A DNA stretch of 64,000 nt from Furcasterigmium furcatum. Taxonomy: Eukaryota > Ascomycota > Sordariomycetes > Glomerellales > Plectosphaerellaceae. The stretch covers positions 3,596,001 to 3,660,000 of the forward strand of contig BCIA01000003.1 of NCBI GenBank assembly GCA_001599815.1. The letters run 5' to 3'. Shown piece after piece: positions 45,201-56,055 of the stretch. The stretch's first letter is position 1; each line of letters begins with the position of its first letter. The translations under genes and the position numbers were made by a program. Below the pieces are notes generated by a model. It made no database searches, had not been told where the DNA came from, and was given only the letters and a program-made list of their open reading frames with translations.

Positions 45201-45631
45201 TCTCCAGGGCGCCGAGAACGCCCTGGGCTCCGCGATCGTGAACCCCAGCCATCCCTGGCGTCTCATCACATCAGGGATGCGATGTTGTCACCGCTCCGAG
45301 GGGACGCTGACCCGGCCTTGACGCAGTCTCGGGCTGGCCTCCCTCGCTCCCAGGCCAATCTCATCGCAGGACATTCTCTGCCGTCCTCCGGCCCTAACTC
45401 GAGACGGCTCGGGACGAGAAAAGAGAGCCTTGGGCTGGGCATCTTGGACGGTCAAGCATCGTCAGTGACGCGCATCATCTCCGTCTCCCCCGCCGGGGAC
45501 CGCCGTCGCGACGTTGCTGAGTGAGGATATCCCGGTCTATATCTAGTCCAGGGTTCCCACGATCTTGGGTTAGTTTCGGAGTCCAGCTTCAAGGCCACAA
45601 TCCGGTTCTGCATCTCTCTCGCCTCTTCGAC
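42210..45631. other. Gene-poor 3.4 kb between GH3 and lipase genes
   Basis: This is the longest stretch without a recognised gene. It is the shared upstream region of two divergent secreted-hydrolase genes. Open frames of 269 codons (44337-45146, plus) and 233 codons (44209-44910, minus) overlap each other antisense. Both are rich in Arg/Pro/Ser with no domain or splice pattern, so I treat them as chance. No terminal repeats or transposase motifs are seen. Confidence 0.4.
45537..45546 (+). promoter_or_regulatory. TATA-like box upstream of the lipase gene
   Basis: TCTATATCTA lies about 90 bp before the lipase ATG, a plausible core-promoter distance. It is a sequence match only. Confidence 0.3.
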
Positions 45632-46702
45632 ATGTTGTTCAAGCTCCCCTTCCTGTCTCTGCTGTCCGTGGCTTCGGCCCTCCCCATCGAGGAGTTCAGC
45701 AGGGCCCTCAACAATGTCGACGCCAGGGGTGAGCTCCGTCCCGAACCCTGAGTGCAAGGAGCCCTCGACTGACACCTCGCAGCTCTCGCCATCAGCGAGG
45801 CCCAGCTGAACGATTTCCGCTTCTTCGTGCAGTACGCAGGCGCATCCTACTGCAACTCGGAGAACGCCCCTGGTGCCCCCATCAGGTGTGCGGCCAGCGC
45901 CTGTGTTGACGCAGAGGCCAACGGCGCCACGACCGTGGCCTCCGTCGAAGGGCCCGGCTCCGGCCTCGGCGCCGTCGTCGCCGTCGACAACGCCCGGAAC
46001 CTCATCGTCGTCTCCGTCCGCGGCTCCTCCAACATCCGCAACTGGATCACCAACATCCAGTTCAACTGGAGGGACTGCCCCAACCTGACGGGCGGCTGCC
46101 GCGTCCACTCAGGCTTCGCGGACGCCTGGAGCGAGATCAGCGGCACGGTCCTCAACGCCGTCCACTCCGCCCGCGCCTCGAACCCGGGCTACCGCGTCGT
46201 CGCGACCGGCCACTCCCTCGGCGGCGCCGTCGCCACCCTCGCCGCCGCCTACCTCCGCGCCCACGAGGGCGTCCCAGTCGACATCTACACCTACGGCGCC
46301 CCGCGCACCGGCAACGACGCCTTCGCCAACTTCGTCACCGGCCAGCCCGGCGCGGAGTTCCGCCTCACCCACGGCTCCGACCCCGTCTCCCGCCTGCCCC
46401 CCATTCTCTTCGGCTACCGCCACACGAGCCCCGAGTACTGGCTCAACGGCGGCGGCTCCACCCGCACCGACTACGGCACCGGCGACGTCCGCGTGTGCAA
46501 CGGCATCGCGAACGTGAGCTGCAATGGCGGCACCCTCGGCCTCGACGTCCTCGCCCACGGCTACTTCCTCGCCAACGTCGCCGCGTGCAACCCCAAGTTC
46601 AAGCCGACCGTGCGCCAGGCCGACATTTCGGACGAGGAGCTCGAGGAGAGGCTGAACAATTGGGTGAGGGAGGATATCCAGTGGGTGAATGAGCATTCCT
46701 AG
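45632..46702 (+). CDS. Secreted class-3 triacylglycerol lipase
   Basis: This is an extracellular alpha/beta-hydrolase of the Rhizomucor/Thermomyces lipase type that hydrolyses ester bonds in triglycerides. Exons are 45632-45728 and 45783-46702 (intron 54 bp), giving 338 aa. The signal peptide is MLFKLPFLSLLSVASA, followed by a short propeptide. The nucleophile elbow is ATGHSLGGA (Ser about 177). The catalytic Asp lies in HGSDPVSRLPP and the His in DVLAHGYF near the C terminus. The oxyanion region is VSVRGSSNIRNWITN. Paired cysteines fit disulfides. The acidic tail (ISDEELEERLNNWVREDIQ) extends past the usual end of the fold. It is divergent, across 3.4 kb, from the GH3 gene. Confidence 0.93.
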
Positions 46703-47120
46703 GCGTGAGTGATTGCAGGAAGCAGTAAAATTCGGCCGTGGCCGTGGGATCTCTGAGGATATGAGCAATGATTTAACGATATACGTATTGGCATTTATCC
46801 TGCGCATAGCGCCTGAATATATGAATGAAAGATGTACGTACCGATTTCACAGCAGTATTTCTGCAAAGGGGGGGAAAACGCTTCAGATCACGACAACCGC
46901 CGCATGTGTAAACTGTGGTGTTCATTTGCACTACATGAGTGGAAAGCATCGTGCCTGCTTGTGTTCTGTTTCCTTGCCCCCAAAATCTGACTGTCAACGC
47001 CTCCGCCGTCAAACATGCAATGCAACCAGACATAATCGAACAACGAAACACATAGAGCTCTTCTCGGCCGCTGCCATCGGCACTGGCACACTGTTCCTGG
47101 GAATATCGGACACGTCGAGG
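46703..47120. terminator. 3' intergenic region, convergent lipase / RAD7
   Basis: This 418 bp lies between convergent stops. It is AT-richer than its surroundings, as expected of 3' UTRs. No gene is seen. Confidence 0.35.
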
Positions 47121-49067
47121 TCAACCACCGAGCTCGACTCCGATGGCGTTCGGCACGCCAGTGAGAAGCACACCGGGGGGGATGTTGTGCTCGCTCGTCA
47201 CCTTCATGCAACCCCAGACGAGAATCTCCCGTAGGGCCGGGCAGCTGCGGAAGATGCAGCCCACCACAAAGTCGTCGACCTCCTCACAGAAGCTGATGTC
47301 GATTCTCGTGAGCTCCTTGTAGGTCCTGCTCTCGGAGAAGATGTCCTCAAACGCCTCCTTGGAGATGTGGCGGCAGGAAGCAACATTGAGCTGGTGAATG
47401 CTCCGTCCTGAGTGGCCCATGAGGGCGCGGAAGCCGTCCGAGCACAGGCCAACCTTGTCCGGATTCTCGCGGGGGCGAGCCGCGTCCATTTGGCGGCATG
47501 CCTCGAAGTCGACAATCTGCAGTGGGACGTTCTGCCAGTCGGTGAAGAGATCGACGAAGCCTTCGTCGGTCATGGCCTCGCTGTCGCGAATACGGAGCTT
47601 CTTCAGCTTGGTGCAGTTGTTCTTCAGCGTCGTGAGAAGTTCATCGGTGGCCTCAGGGACTTGCCTCAGTGAAAAGGTCACGAGGTTCTTTCCAAGGTCT
47701 CTCGCCAGGTGGACCAGGGTCTTGGGCGTGATCTTTTGCTGAAGGCGCATGCTGAGATGTTCAAGGGACTTGATCTGCCCAATGGCTTTGACACCATCGC
47801 TGCTGAGTTCCTGGTTGCCGTGGATCTTGAGTCGGGCAAGGCCGGGGCATGAGTTTGCAAGCAGAGCCACGACATCGTCATTGAAGCCCTTGTCAGTCGC
47901 ATACACTTTCAGAGCGTTGAGGCTGGAACCCTTCGTGGTGAGGAACCTGGACCAACATTCCGTAGTGAGCAGGTTTGCTCCATGCAGGCTCAGCTTCTCC
48001 AGCTGGATGTTGCGGGTCAGGAGGTAGTCCATGACTTCGTCCTTGAACTGAATGGCGTCGCGAATCTCCAACTCCCTCAGCTTGGAGCAAGTCTGGAAGA
48101 CGCCGATCAGATCGTCAGGACTCAGATAAGCTGCGGTATAGATGCTCAAGATCTCCGTCGAGGGGCGGACGAAGAGAGACAGTGTGGCAGGCTTGAGAAG
48201 TCGTCGTTTGGAGAAGAGTCGAGCAATCTTGTCCTCGACGTGGGTGGGCAGATCACCAAGATCGTCAGCTAGGTGGACATTCTGGGCCAATGTCTCGATG
48301 CAGAGTCTCATGAGGTTCTTGGCGCCGCGATGATATGTGCCGTCCATCATTCGGCTCTGAACGTTGCGACGCCGACCAACGCCGCCGGCGGACTTGCGCG
48401 GCTTCTTCTTTTTGGGGCCTTCGTCATCCTTGTCGGCCAGTTTGCTGCACTGAGCGCAGAGGAGACCGCCCTTGGGTCCGGAGCGAGAGTATGGAGTGAC
48501 CGTGAAGCGCTTCTCGCAAATGTCGCAGTTGTCCATCTGGCCAGGCAAGGGGGCCGATTTCTCCTGAAACATGGTCCAGGCGATGTCATCGAGATCGTCA
48601 TCGGAATCGAGACCACGAATGCGCCTCTTGTAAGCCTTGGATGCCTTGATCTTCTCAACCGCATTTTTCTCCTTAGCCTTGCGCTTCTCTTCTTCGTCCT
48701 TGGTCTCATTCCGGCGGGGCCGACCGCGGCGATTGCTAGAGAGGGGGGGTTCAACGTTCTCGTCCTGCTCTTCAGGAGCGTTTGCAGGCGTGTCTGCAGC
48801 AGCAGAATCATCCTCACCGGCAGCTTGGTTGGCTGCCTCGGCGTTAGCTCGGCGAGCCTCGAAGTCATCTCGGATCTGCTGAGCGGAGATGTTATGGGTC
48901 TGGTAAAGTTGTCAGTGACATGGCGTCCTTGAGATATGCCGAAGACTGTTAACTGGCACTTACAGCCAAGAAGTCGGTCAAGGCCGATTGCCTGGGAAAA
49001 GTCAGCATTGCGAGAGATGCGGAGGGAGTCGGGATACCCACGGCCCGATGACGTTTCGTCGAGACAT
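47121..49067 (-). CDS. RAD7: Nucleotide excision repair protein RAD7
   Basis: Rad7 acts with Rad16 in global-genome nucleotide excision repair of UV lesions and in a cullin-type ubiquitin ligase. Exons are 49042-49067 (26 bp), 48964-48991 (28 bp) and 47121-48899, with introns of 50 and 64 bp, giving 610 aa. The spliced N terminus reads MSRRNVIGPQSALTDFLA, then THNISAQQIRDDFEARRANA, the usual Rad7 opening. A basic/acidic linker follows. A four-cysteine knuckle comes next (C-D-I-C ... C-A-Q-C). A long leucine-rich-repeat array fills the C-terminal half (LRELEIRDAIQF, LEKLSLHGANLL, LKKLRIRDSEAMTDEGF, LTRIDISFCEEVDD). It is head to head with RAD16. Confidence 0.95.
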
Positions 49068-50612
49068 GGTGCCTGTCTCTTTGGTCTGATGGCCTTGAAG
49101 GTGGATTGACTGGGCGATGAATATATCTGCAGCCCGAACTGAGGCGTCCCTGGGTCGATCCCTGTCGGTGGTGAGGGGCCTCAGAGAGGAGACAGAGAAT
49201 GGCGAGGAGAATGATGGGAAATGAAGTCAACGCGCGGTATCGAGAGCGCAGATAGAACGCGCGGACTGTACTCGCAGGTCTGGCGGTGAGGTGCAGCCTT
49301 TCGTTGGGGTTGTGATTTTTCTAAGTTGAGGTAGGTGGGAAGGTTGCTGCAACGCGAAGAACACTCAACGCGACTCGAGTTGGCCGATTCTCAGCTTCAA
49401 AGGAAGGGAAGGCGCATCGGGGATAAGAAAGTGATTGCGGATGGTCCGAGCGCGCACTGTGCGGCCGTTGGCAAATCACTCGTCAAGGCAGCGAATTTAG
49501 TCTCCAGTGCGAGAATCAGGAAGAAGAAACCCGTCTTCCAATATAAACTTGGCACTGTCATGCTTCACGATCTCCCCCCAAAAATGGGGGACGGCTGGTG
49601 ATCCGTCACCGTGCAAACGGGAGCTAATGCAACCACTTTAACCAGCTTACCCCTGAATACAGTGCGGAGCCGCGAGCATCTGCTTCATCCTAGGATCCTT
49701 TGACTTGCTGGTTGAGATAATGCCCGGTGATTCCAGGCTCAAATAATCACCGAGGTTATAATGGCCTGTTATCCATTTGTGTGTATCCGTTTTGCTTTTG
49801 CATCTAAATTCTTTCAGGTCTGCTTCCGCCCTCTGACATTGGCAGTCACTTGAAAAGTCAGCACAGTGCGACACCGCCCACAGGGCGGGTCCTGCAAGGA
49901 TTTTAAGTGGCGAGCACCAGGACCTTCACGTGACTTCGCTCCGGACTCGCGTTCCTTCCTTTCGGCAGGCGATTCACTTGCCCCTCGGTATGTCTCTCCC
50001 TGAAGGCAAGAGGCAAACACAACGCAGGAGCAGCCACAGACCTGCGGTCGCCTTCAAACTTTTCCTTCATCCTGGAAACCTACCAAGCCAGGCTGAAGTC
50101 TTTCCTTCACAACTTCACATCCACTGGATCCTTCACCTCTCTGTCCAGTGGCGCTGGATAGTTTCAAGATCCCCATCCCAAGGCCCCCAGTCTGCCGCAC
50201 TGTCATCACTGGCGCCCTTTGTCAGGGGCGCCGCTCATCCCACCCATTGGTCCATCTGAACGGATCATCCATCGTTGGGCGGCCTGAATCGCGGCTTCCA
50301 CGACCGAGTCTTTCATCCGTCAACTTTTCCCCCTCGACCGTTTTCCCTTCATTATCCCTCTTGATCGTGCATCCTCGGCCACCAGCACAGTCACCGAGTC
50401 GAGGGTGTTCTCTCTCACTACACACCCCGTCGCATTGACTGGATTGTCTTCACCATCACTCATATCTCCCCGGAGACATTATCCATCGTCCGCTCTGCAG
50501 ACCGCGACAACCTCCACATTCGACGCCGCCATCCGTTTTTTCAGACCCGTTGACCCTCCGCCTCGCGCGGGCATCGACATCGACATCGACATCGAGAGAT
50601 CAGTCGCCCATC
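49068..50612. promoter_or_regulatory. Shared divergent RAD7 / RAD16 intergenic region
   Basis: This 1.55 kb lies between two DNA-repair genes whose products form one complex. It includes a C/T-rich leader (about 50,330-50,560) and a CATCGA repeat in front of RAD16. Co-regulation from this region is a reasonable inference. No damage-response element was identified by eye. Confidence 0.45.
50572..50595. repeat. CATCGA hexanucleotide repeat in the RAD16 leader
   Basis: Four perfect copies of CATCGA, ending 17 bp before the RAD16 ATG. Confidence 0.9.
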
Positions 50613-53600
50613 ATGGCCCGTGGTCGCAAAGCGAAGGCCTCTGTGCCGCTTTCGACATTTGACACTGACAGTAAGTCTTCGCTTACTCCTCTCCCCCTTT
50701 CCCTGTCCCTCGCTCTTCCCCAGGCTCGATGCTCATCATCAACTCATTAGTGCTGTCAGACGACACCACCCAAGCATCGGGACGTATCACCCGGTCCGCT
50801 TCGTCGCAGAGCCTTGCGACTATGCCATCGACGTCAGCCGGTACTAAACGGCTTCCGGGCCGTCCGAGCAGGTCGTCTCTGTTGTCCCAGCCCGAATCCA
50901 CCGCGGCTTCTACCTCCGCTGAGGTCACATCTCCCAGCGACTACTCGACGGCCGTCACCAGTGTTGAGCCCACCCCGGCCCCCTCGGTCATTGCTGGCGC
51001 CTCGACGGGACCGAAGAAAGCCACTGGCACCTCCATTGAGGTACAGCTCCCGGCTCTGGAGAGAGCTCCCAGTGCTCGAGCCACTCGTAACGGCCGCTAC
51101 TCGATGAAACCCGCCTCTAAGCGACGCAATGCCATTACGATCAAGGACAGCGACGAGGACGAAGAGGTCTTATTCGCCGCCCCTAGTGCGAAATCAACTC
51201 GCCGTGGCCGATACTCCTTGAACACGGCTGCGAAGAAGCGAGCGGCTATTGTTCCCGACAGCGACGAAGAGGACCTCTCCGATCTCAACCCAGACGAGCG
51301 ACTGGCTCGTAAGCTGCAAGAGGAGGAGTACCGCGCGACTGATCTGGCCCCTTCGCGCCTTGTTCTGCCTCAGAGGGGCGCCGCCGGGAACACGCAGGCC
51401 AAGATTGCTGCTGCTGCTTCCACGTTCATCCAGGGCACCAAACGGAAGCGTGGTCGACCGTCCAAGTCCGAACAGCAGCCACCGCAGAAGATCATCAGAG
51501 CAGACGATCAGGACAGCACTTCAGCCTTGTCTACGCTTGACTTTGATTCCTTCATCGAAGATAGCGATGAGGACGAAGAATTCTTGGCCAGCGAGAGCTC
51601 CAATGATGAGGCCTTGAGCACCAGGCCCAGGAACCTCGTCAAGAAGACTCCGGCACAACGATCTGCCGCTCCTACACCCGGGGGTAGCGCCATCGACCAA
51701 GCCCTCTACGATGAGGACGACTCCTCTGATCTGGATTCCGAGGAGGATGACTTGGCACGTGCGGTTCGTGTTGCCGGCCGAAATCGTCGCGGCTTCCACG
51801 GAGGCACCTCTAGGAGGGGCAGGGTGGAGCGGAATCGCCTGTTGACACACCACCCCATCCTTCTGACCATGTGGGATGACCTGAAGAAAATGCCTACCCT
51901 GAAAGCCGGAAAGGCCGCTCAGCCTCACAACATCACCCGTCAACTCAAACCCTTCCAACTGGAGGGCCTCGCGTGGATGAAAGAAATGGAGAAGTCAAAG
52001 TGGAAGGGCGGCCTCCTTGGCGATGAGATGGGTCTCGGCAAGACCATCCAGGCAGTCTCCCTCATCATGTCCGACTTTCCTGCCAAAAAGCCCACCCTCG
52101 TTCTCGTCCCGCCCGTTGCTCTGATGCAGTGGACTTCTGAGATCGCTTCCTACACTGAGGGTGCTCTCAAGACTTTCGTCTTCCACGGGACCAACGCGAA
52201 GACGAAGGGCATGACGGTGAGGCAACTCAAGGAACACAATGTCATCATGATGTCGTACAACAGCCTGGAGTCTATGTACCGGAAGCAGGAGAAGGGCTTC
52301 AAGCGAAAGGATGCCGTGCACAAGGAGAAGAGTCTGATTCACCAGATTCACTTCCATCGCGTCATTCTCGATGAGGCTCACTGCATCAAGACCAGGTCTA
52401 CGATGACCGCCAAGGCCTGCTTTGCTCTCAAGGTTGACTACCGATGGTGCCTGAGTGGCACACCTCTCCAGAACCGAATTGGCGAGTTTTTCTCCTTGAT
52501 TCGATTCCTGAACATCGACCCCTTTGCGTCATACCTTTGCAAGTCTTGCCCCTGCAGCTCGCTGGAATGGGAGCTCGATGAACACAGCCGGTGCACCAAA
52601 TGCAACCACACCGGCCTTCAACACACTGCCGTCTTCAACCAAGAACTGCTGAACCCGATTCAGAAGTACGGCTCCATGGGCCCTGGACGCGAAGCTTTTG
52701 ACAAGCTCCGTCTCTTGACGGACAAGATTATGCTCCGTCGCCTCAAGAAAGACCACAGCAGCTCAATGGACTTGCCAGTCAAGGAGATCCACGTGGACCG
52801 CCAGTTCTTTGGTGAGATCGAGAACGATTTCGCCAACAGTATCATGACAAACAGCAAGAGGAAGTTCGAGACGTACGTTGCGCAAGGTGTTCTGCTCAAC
52901 AACTACGCCAACATTTTCGGTCTCATCATGCAGATGCGTCAGGTGGCCAACCATCCGGATCTAATCCTAAAGAAGAGCGCCGACGGCGGCCAGAACATCC
53001 TGGTCTGCTGCATCTGTGACGAACCTGCTGAAGAGGCGATTCGATCCCGCTGCAAGCATGACTTCTGCCGCGAATGTGCCAAGGGGTACCTTCTCTCATC
53101 CGACCAACCCGACTGCCCTCAGTGCCATATTCCCCTTTCCATCGACCTGGAACAGCCCGAGATTGAGCAGGACAATACTCTTGTCAAGAAGTCTTCCATC
53201 ATCAACCGCATCAAGATGGAGAACTGGACGTCTTCGTCCAAGATTGAGCTGCTCGTCCGCGACCTCCACCGGCTCCGCTCCGACAAGGCGTCTCACAAGT
53301 CCATCATCTTCTCTCAGTTTACCTCGATGCTTCAGCTCATCGAGTGGCGCCTCCGGCGGGCTGGTCTGACCACGGTCATGCTGGATGGATCCATGACGCC
53401 TGCTCAGCGCCAGGCCTCCATCGACCATTTCATGAACACTCCGGAGGTCGAGTGTTTCCTTGTTTCTCTCAAAGCAGGTGGCGTCGCCTTGAACCTGACC
53501 GAGGCCTCTCGTGTCTTCATCGTCGATCCGTAAGTTTACCAGGACGTCCTGATGATATTTTCCTTGCTAATGATGAGTTAGGTGGTGGAACCCCGCCGCC

Positions 53601-53810
53601 GAGTGGCAGTCGGCAGATCGTTGCCATCGAATCGGCCAGACTCGCCCATGCAACATCACACGCCTGTGCATCGAGGACTCCGTCGAGAGTCGCATGGTGC
53701 TCATTCAGGAGAAGAAGACGAACATGATCAATTCCACGGTCAACGCTGACGACAAGGCCATGGAGTCGCTGTCTCCCGAGGACATGCAGTTCCTTTTCCG
53801 AGGCACCTAA
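50613..53810 (+). CDS. RAD16: SNF2-family ATPase/RING ubiquitin ligase RAD16
   Basis: This is the translocase partner of Rad7 in global-genome NER. Exons are 50613-50670, 50751-53529 and 53582-53810, giving 1,021 aa. The N-terminal ~330 residues are disordered, with A.RNGRYS/STRRGRYS repeats and acidic patches (SDEDEEVLF, DSDEEDLSDL). The SNF2 core has LLGDEMGLGKTIQAVSL (motif I) and VILDEAHCIKTR (motif II). The RING finger is inserted between the helicase lobes (CCICDEPAEEAIRSRCKHDF, then CPQC). The C-terminal lobe has FSQFTSMLQLIEWRL, and DPWWNPAAEWQSADRCHRIG is restored by the last splice. Intron 1 has two in-frame acceptors (50723 or 50750), so an isoform longer by nine residues is possible. 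Confidence 0.95.
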
Positions 53811-54100
53811 GCGTGCTACTGCAAGCATTCATGGGGCCGCACATTAGATGATGGCCATTGTTCATCACACTCACGCAGCATTGTTTAAGGGTAGCTTTTG
53901 GCGACGGAGTTTGGAGTCATCGTGTTCATCTGTGGTGCCATGGCATGTAATGCAGACGGACAGTACTATAAATCCGTCAATTAGTGTCACTCTAACCTCG
54001 TTCCACTTTGTGCTGTGATAGAAATGGCTTCAGCTCTTATTACTAGTACACACGCCTAATGCACCGAGCTCGCTGCATCGAGTCCTCTCCAGCCAGCCCC

Positions 54101-55168
54101 CTACAGCCGCGAGGAGGGCGCCTTGGAACCGCCGTTCAGATACGCGCCCCCCAGCTTCAGCTGCTCAACGGCTTCCTCCACCATCTCGGCCACGATCTCG
54201 CCCGCGGGCTGGATCTTCTGGATCATGCCGGCGACCTGTCCCATGAGGTGCGGGGGGTCGATGTCGTTGCCCTCGTCGAAGTCGCGCTCGATGGGCACGA
54301 TGCCCTGGTCGCACAGCTCCTTGATCTTCTGTGGCTGGGCGTGCCAGTTGCGGATGTACTCGTTGGTCTTCATGCGCAGGGGGCGGCCGGAGAGGACGAG
54401 TGTGCGCTCCGTGCCCTCGAAGCCGCAGCTGACGACCTCTTCCTTGTGCTCGTCGGAGCAGCCGGCCTCGAGGGAGGCGACGAAGCGGGTGCCGACCCAG
54501 ACGCCGACGGCGCCCTGCATGAGGGAGGAGGCGAGGCCGCGGCCGTTGCAGATGCCGCCGGCGGCGACGACAAGGGCGGTCTGGCCCTTGAGCATGGGGG
54601 GCTTGTAGCGCTTGGCGACGTCGACGACGGCGGGGATGAGGACGGAGTTGGCGACGTCGCCGGTGTGGCCGCCGCCCTCGCCGCCCTGAGGGCAGACGAG
54701 GTCGACGCCGAGGTCGAGGGCCTTGACGGCGTGCTTGGGGTGGCCGACCATGTTCATGACGAGGATGCCGGCCTTGTGGAGGCGGTCGATGACGGGCTTG
54801 GGGGGCACGCCGACGGCGGAGACGAAGAGGCGGGCGCCGGACTCGATGGTGATGTCGATGAGCTCGTCGAGCTTGCCGTGGGTGTAGTCGTGGTTGGTCT
54901 TGCGGGCGTTCCCGCCGACCTGGGGGAGGGCGAGGTCGATGCCGAACGGCAGGTTGGGGTCCTTGAGCTCCGCCTTGAGCTCGGCGACGATTTCCCTGAG
55001 CTGGTCGGGGGTGTACTGGAAGCCGCCTATCACGCCGAGGCCGCCGGCGTTGGAAACGGCTGCGGCGAGGGGACCACCGGATGTGCGGGCCATGCCGGCG
55101 AGGACGATGGGGTGCTTAATCCCCAGGAGCTGGGTGAGGGGGGTTGTGATGGGGCCTTGGGCGGACAT
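54101..55168 (-). CDS. Nitronate monooxygenase (FMN, 2-nitropropane dioxygenase family) with peroxisomal tail
   Basis: This is a single-exon protein of 355 aa. The family oxidises alkyl nitronates such as propionate-3-nitronate with FMN and O2. The N terminus has IKHPIVLAGMARTSGGPLAA and AGGLGVIGGF. The central flavin/catalytic region is CPQGGEGGGHTGDVANSVLI. The FMN phosphate site is AAGGICNGRGLASSLMQGAV followed by GVWVGTRFVAS. The protein ends in S-S-R-L, a PTS1 match, which suggests import into peroxisomes where toxic nitronates and H2O2 can be handled. The ATG at 55168 directly precedes the conserved core. A 378-codon plus-strand frame over the same DNA is an antisense shadow. Confidence 0.92.
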   Translation of the reverse strand: MSAQGPITTPLTQLLGIKHPIVLAGMARTSGGPLAAAVSNAGGLGVIGGFQYTPDQLREIVAELKAELKDPNLPFGIDLALPQVGGNARKTNHDYTHGKLDELIDITIESGARLFVSAVGVPPKPVIDRLHKAGILVMNMVGHPKHAVKALDLGVDLVCPQGGEGGGHTGDVANSVLIPAVVDVAKRYKPPMLKGQTALVVAAGGICNGRGLASSLMQGAVGVWVGTRFVASLEAGCSDEHKEEVVSCGFEGTERTLVLSGRPLRMKTNEYIRNWHAQPQKIKELCDQGIVPIERDFDEGNDIDPPHLMGQVAGMIQKIQPAGEIVAEMVEEAVEQLKLGGAYLNGGSKAPSSRL

Positions 55169-56055
55169 GGTGGCGGCGGTAGATCAGTCGTATGATGTCC
55201 TAGAAAATATGTATTTCTCCTTGTATATCTCCCGTTGAGTGCCTTGATATGTACAAGGGAAGGGGGGTCGGTGTCGGGTTGAGGTTGATATACAAAGAGA
55301 GCAAGCGTCAATGAACAAGTGTCGATGCCGGCCGTTGGAGTCGTTAAGAAGGACAGGCCGCCCGCCGGAATAGCCGCGAGACCGCAGGACTAAGAAAAAG
55401 CCCGAGGTAAATTTGTCTCCGAGCTCCCTTGCTATTATGCTCGTGCTCCGCAATGCCAGCTAAAGAAGATATCAATTCGCACGTGTAAGCTGGAGGGGTT
55501 GATGACGATGGAAGTTGGGAAGTCGGAGAGTTCAATGAGTTGCTCGTGTGGGGAATGCGCCTGGACAAGCCCAAGCTGGAGCTTCCTCATATGCGGGGGA
55601 AGTCTGCACTAAAAGCTGGGGCACCGTTGCACCTCGGCATTTCCACGTGCGGGCAGCAACTCGTCTGGGACCCTGTCAAACCCCTCCAAGTCCTTCGTTC
55701 AGTTGGGAGGGACGGAGGCTCGGATAAACAGGCGGTGTTATCCACATTCATGTGGGTTCTGGCCATGCATTGAGTCGCACCCAGTGTTGTACCGATTGCA
55801 TGGGTATCTGATGAGGACGGACTGAATCCCATCATCCACCTGGGGAGTAGACATTCTCACTATCAGGCACATGCAAGACCAGGTTTGAGCCGCAATGACC
55901 CCTGTCCCCCATCAATTGCTCGTCCGTCTGTCCTCTTCATGAGGCTAGTATATCGTAAGTTGACATGATGCTCGTCGCAAAACATACGTCGTAAACATGT
56001 AAACTGGTATACGCGAGCAGAGCAGACGCTTAATCACCGCCCTAATCCGTCCGTA
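55169..56055. other. Intergenic, tandem minus-strand genes
   Basis: This is 887 bp between the nitronate monooxygenase start and the end of the next minus-strand gene. It contains the monooxygenase promoter (near 55,170-55,400). No gene or repeat is recognised. Confidence 0.4.

Noticed and set aside
45729..45782. Reading through the lipase intron as coding
   Set aside because: The frame meets a stop (TGA) at 45750; the GTGAGC...CGCAG intron restores the mature N terminus.
54059..55195. 378-codon plus-strand frame
   Set aside because: Antisense to nitronate monooxygenase, whose minus-strand protein is clearly conserved.
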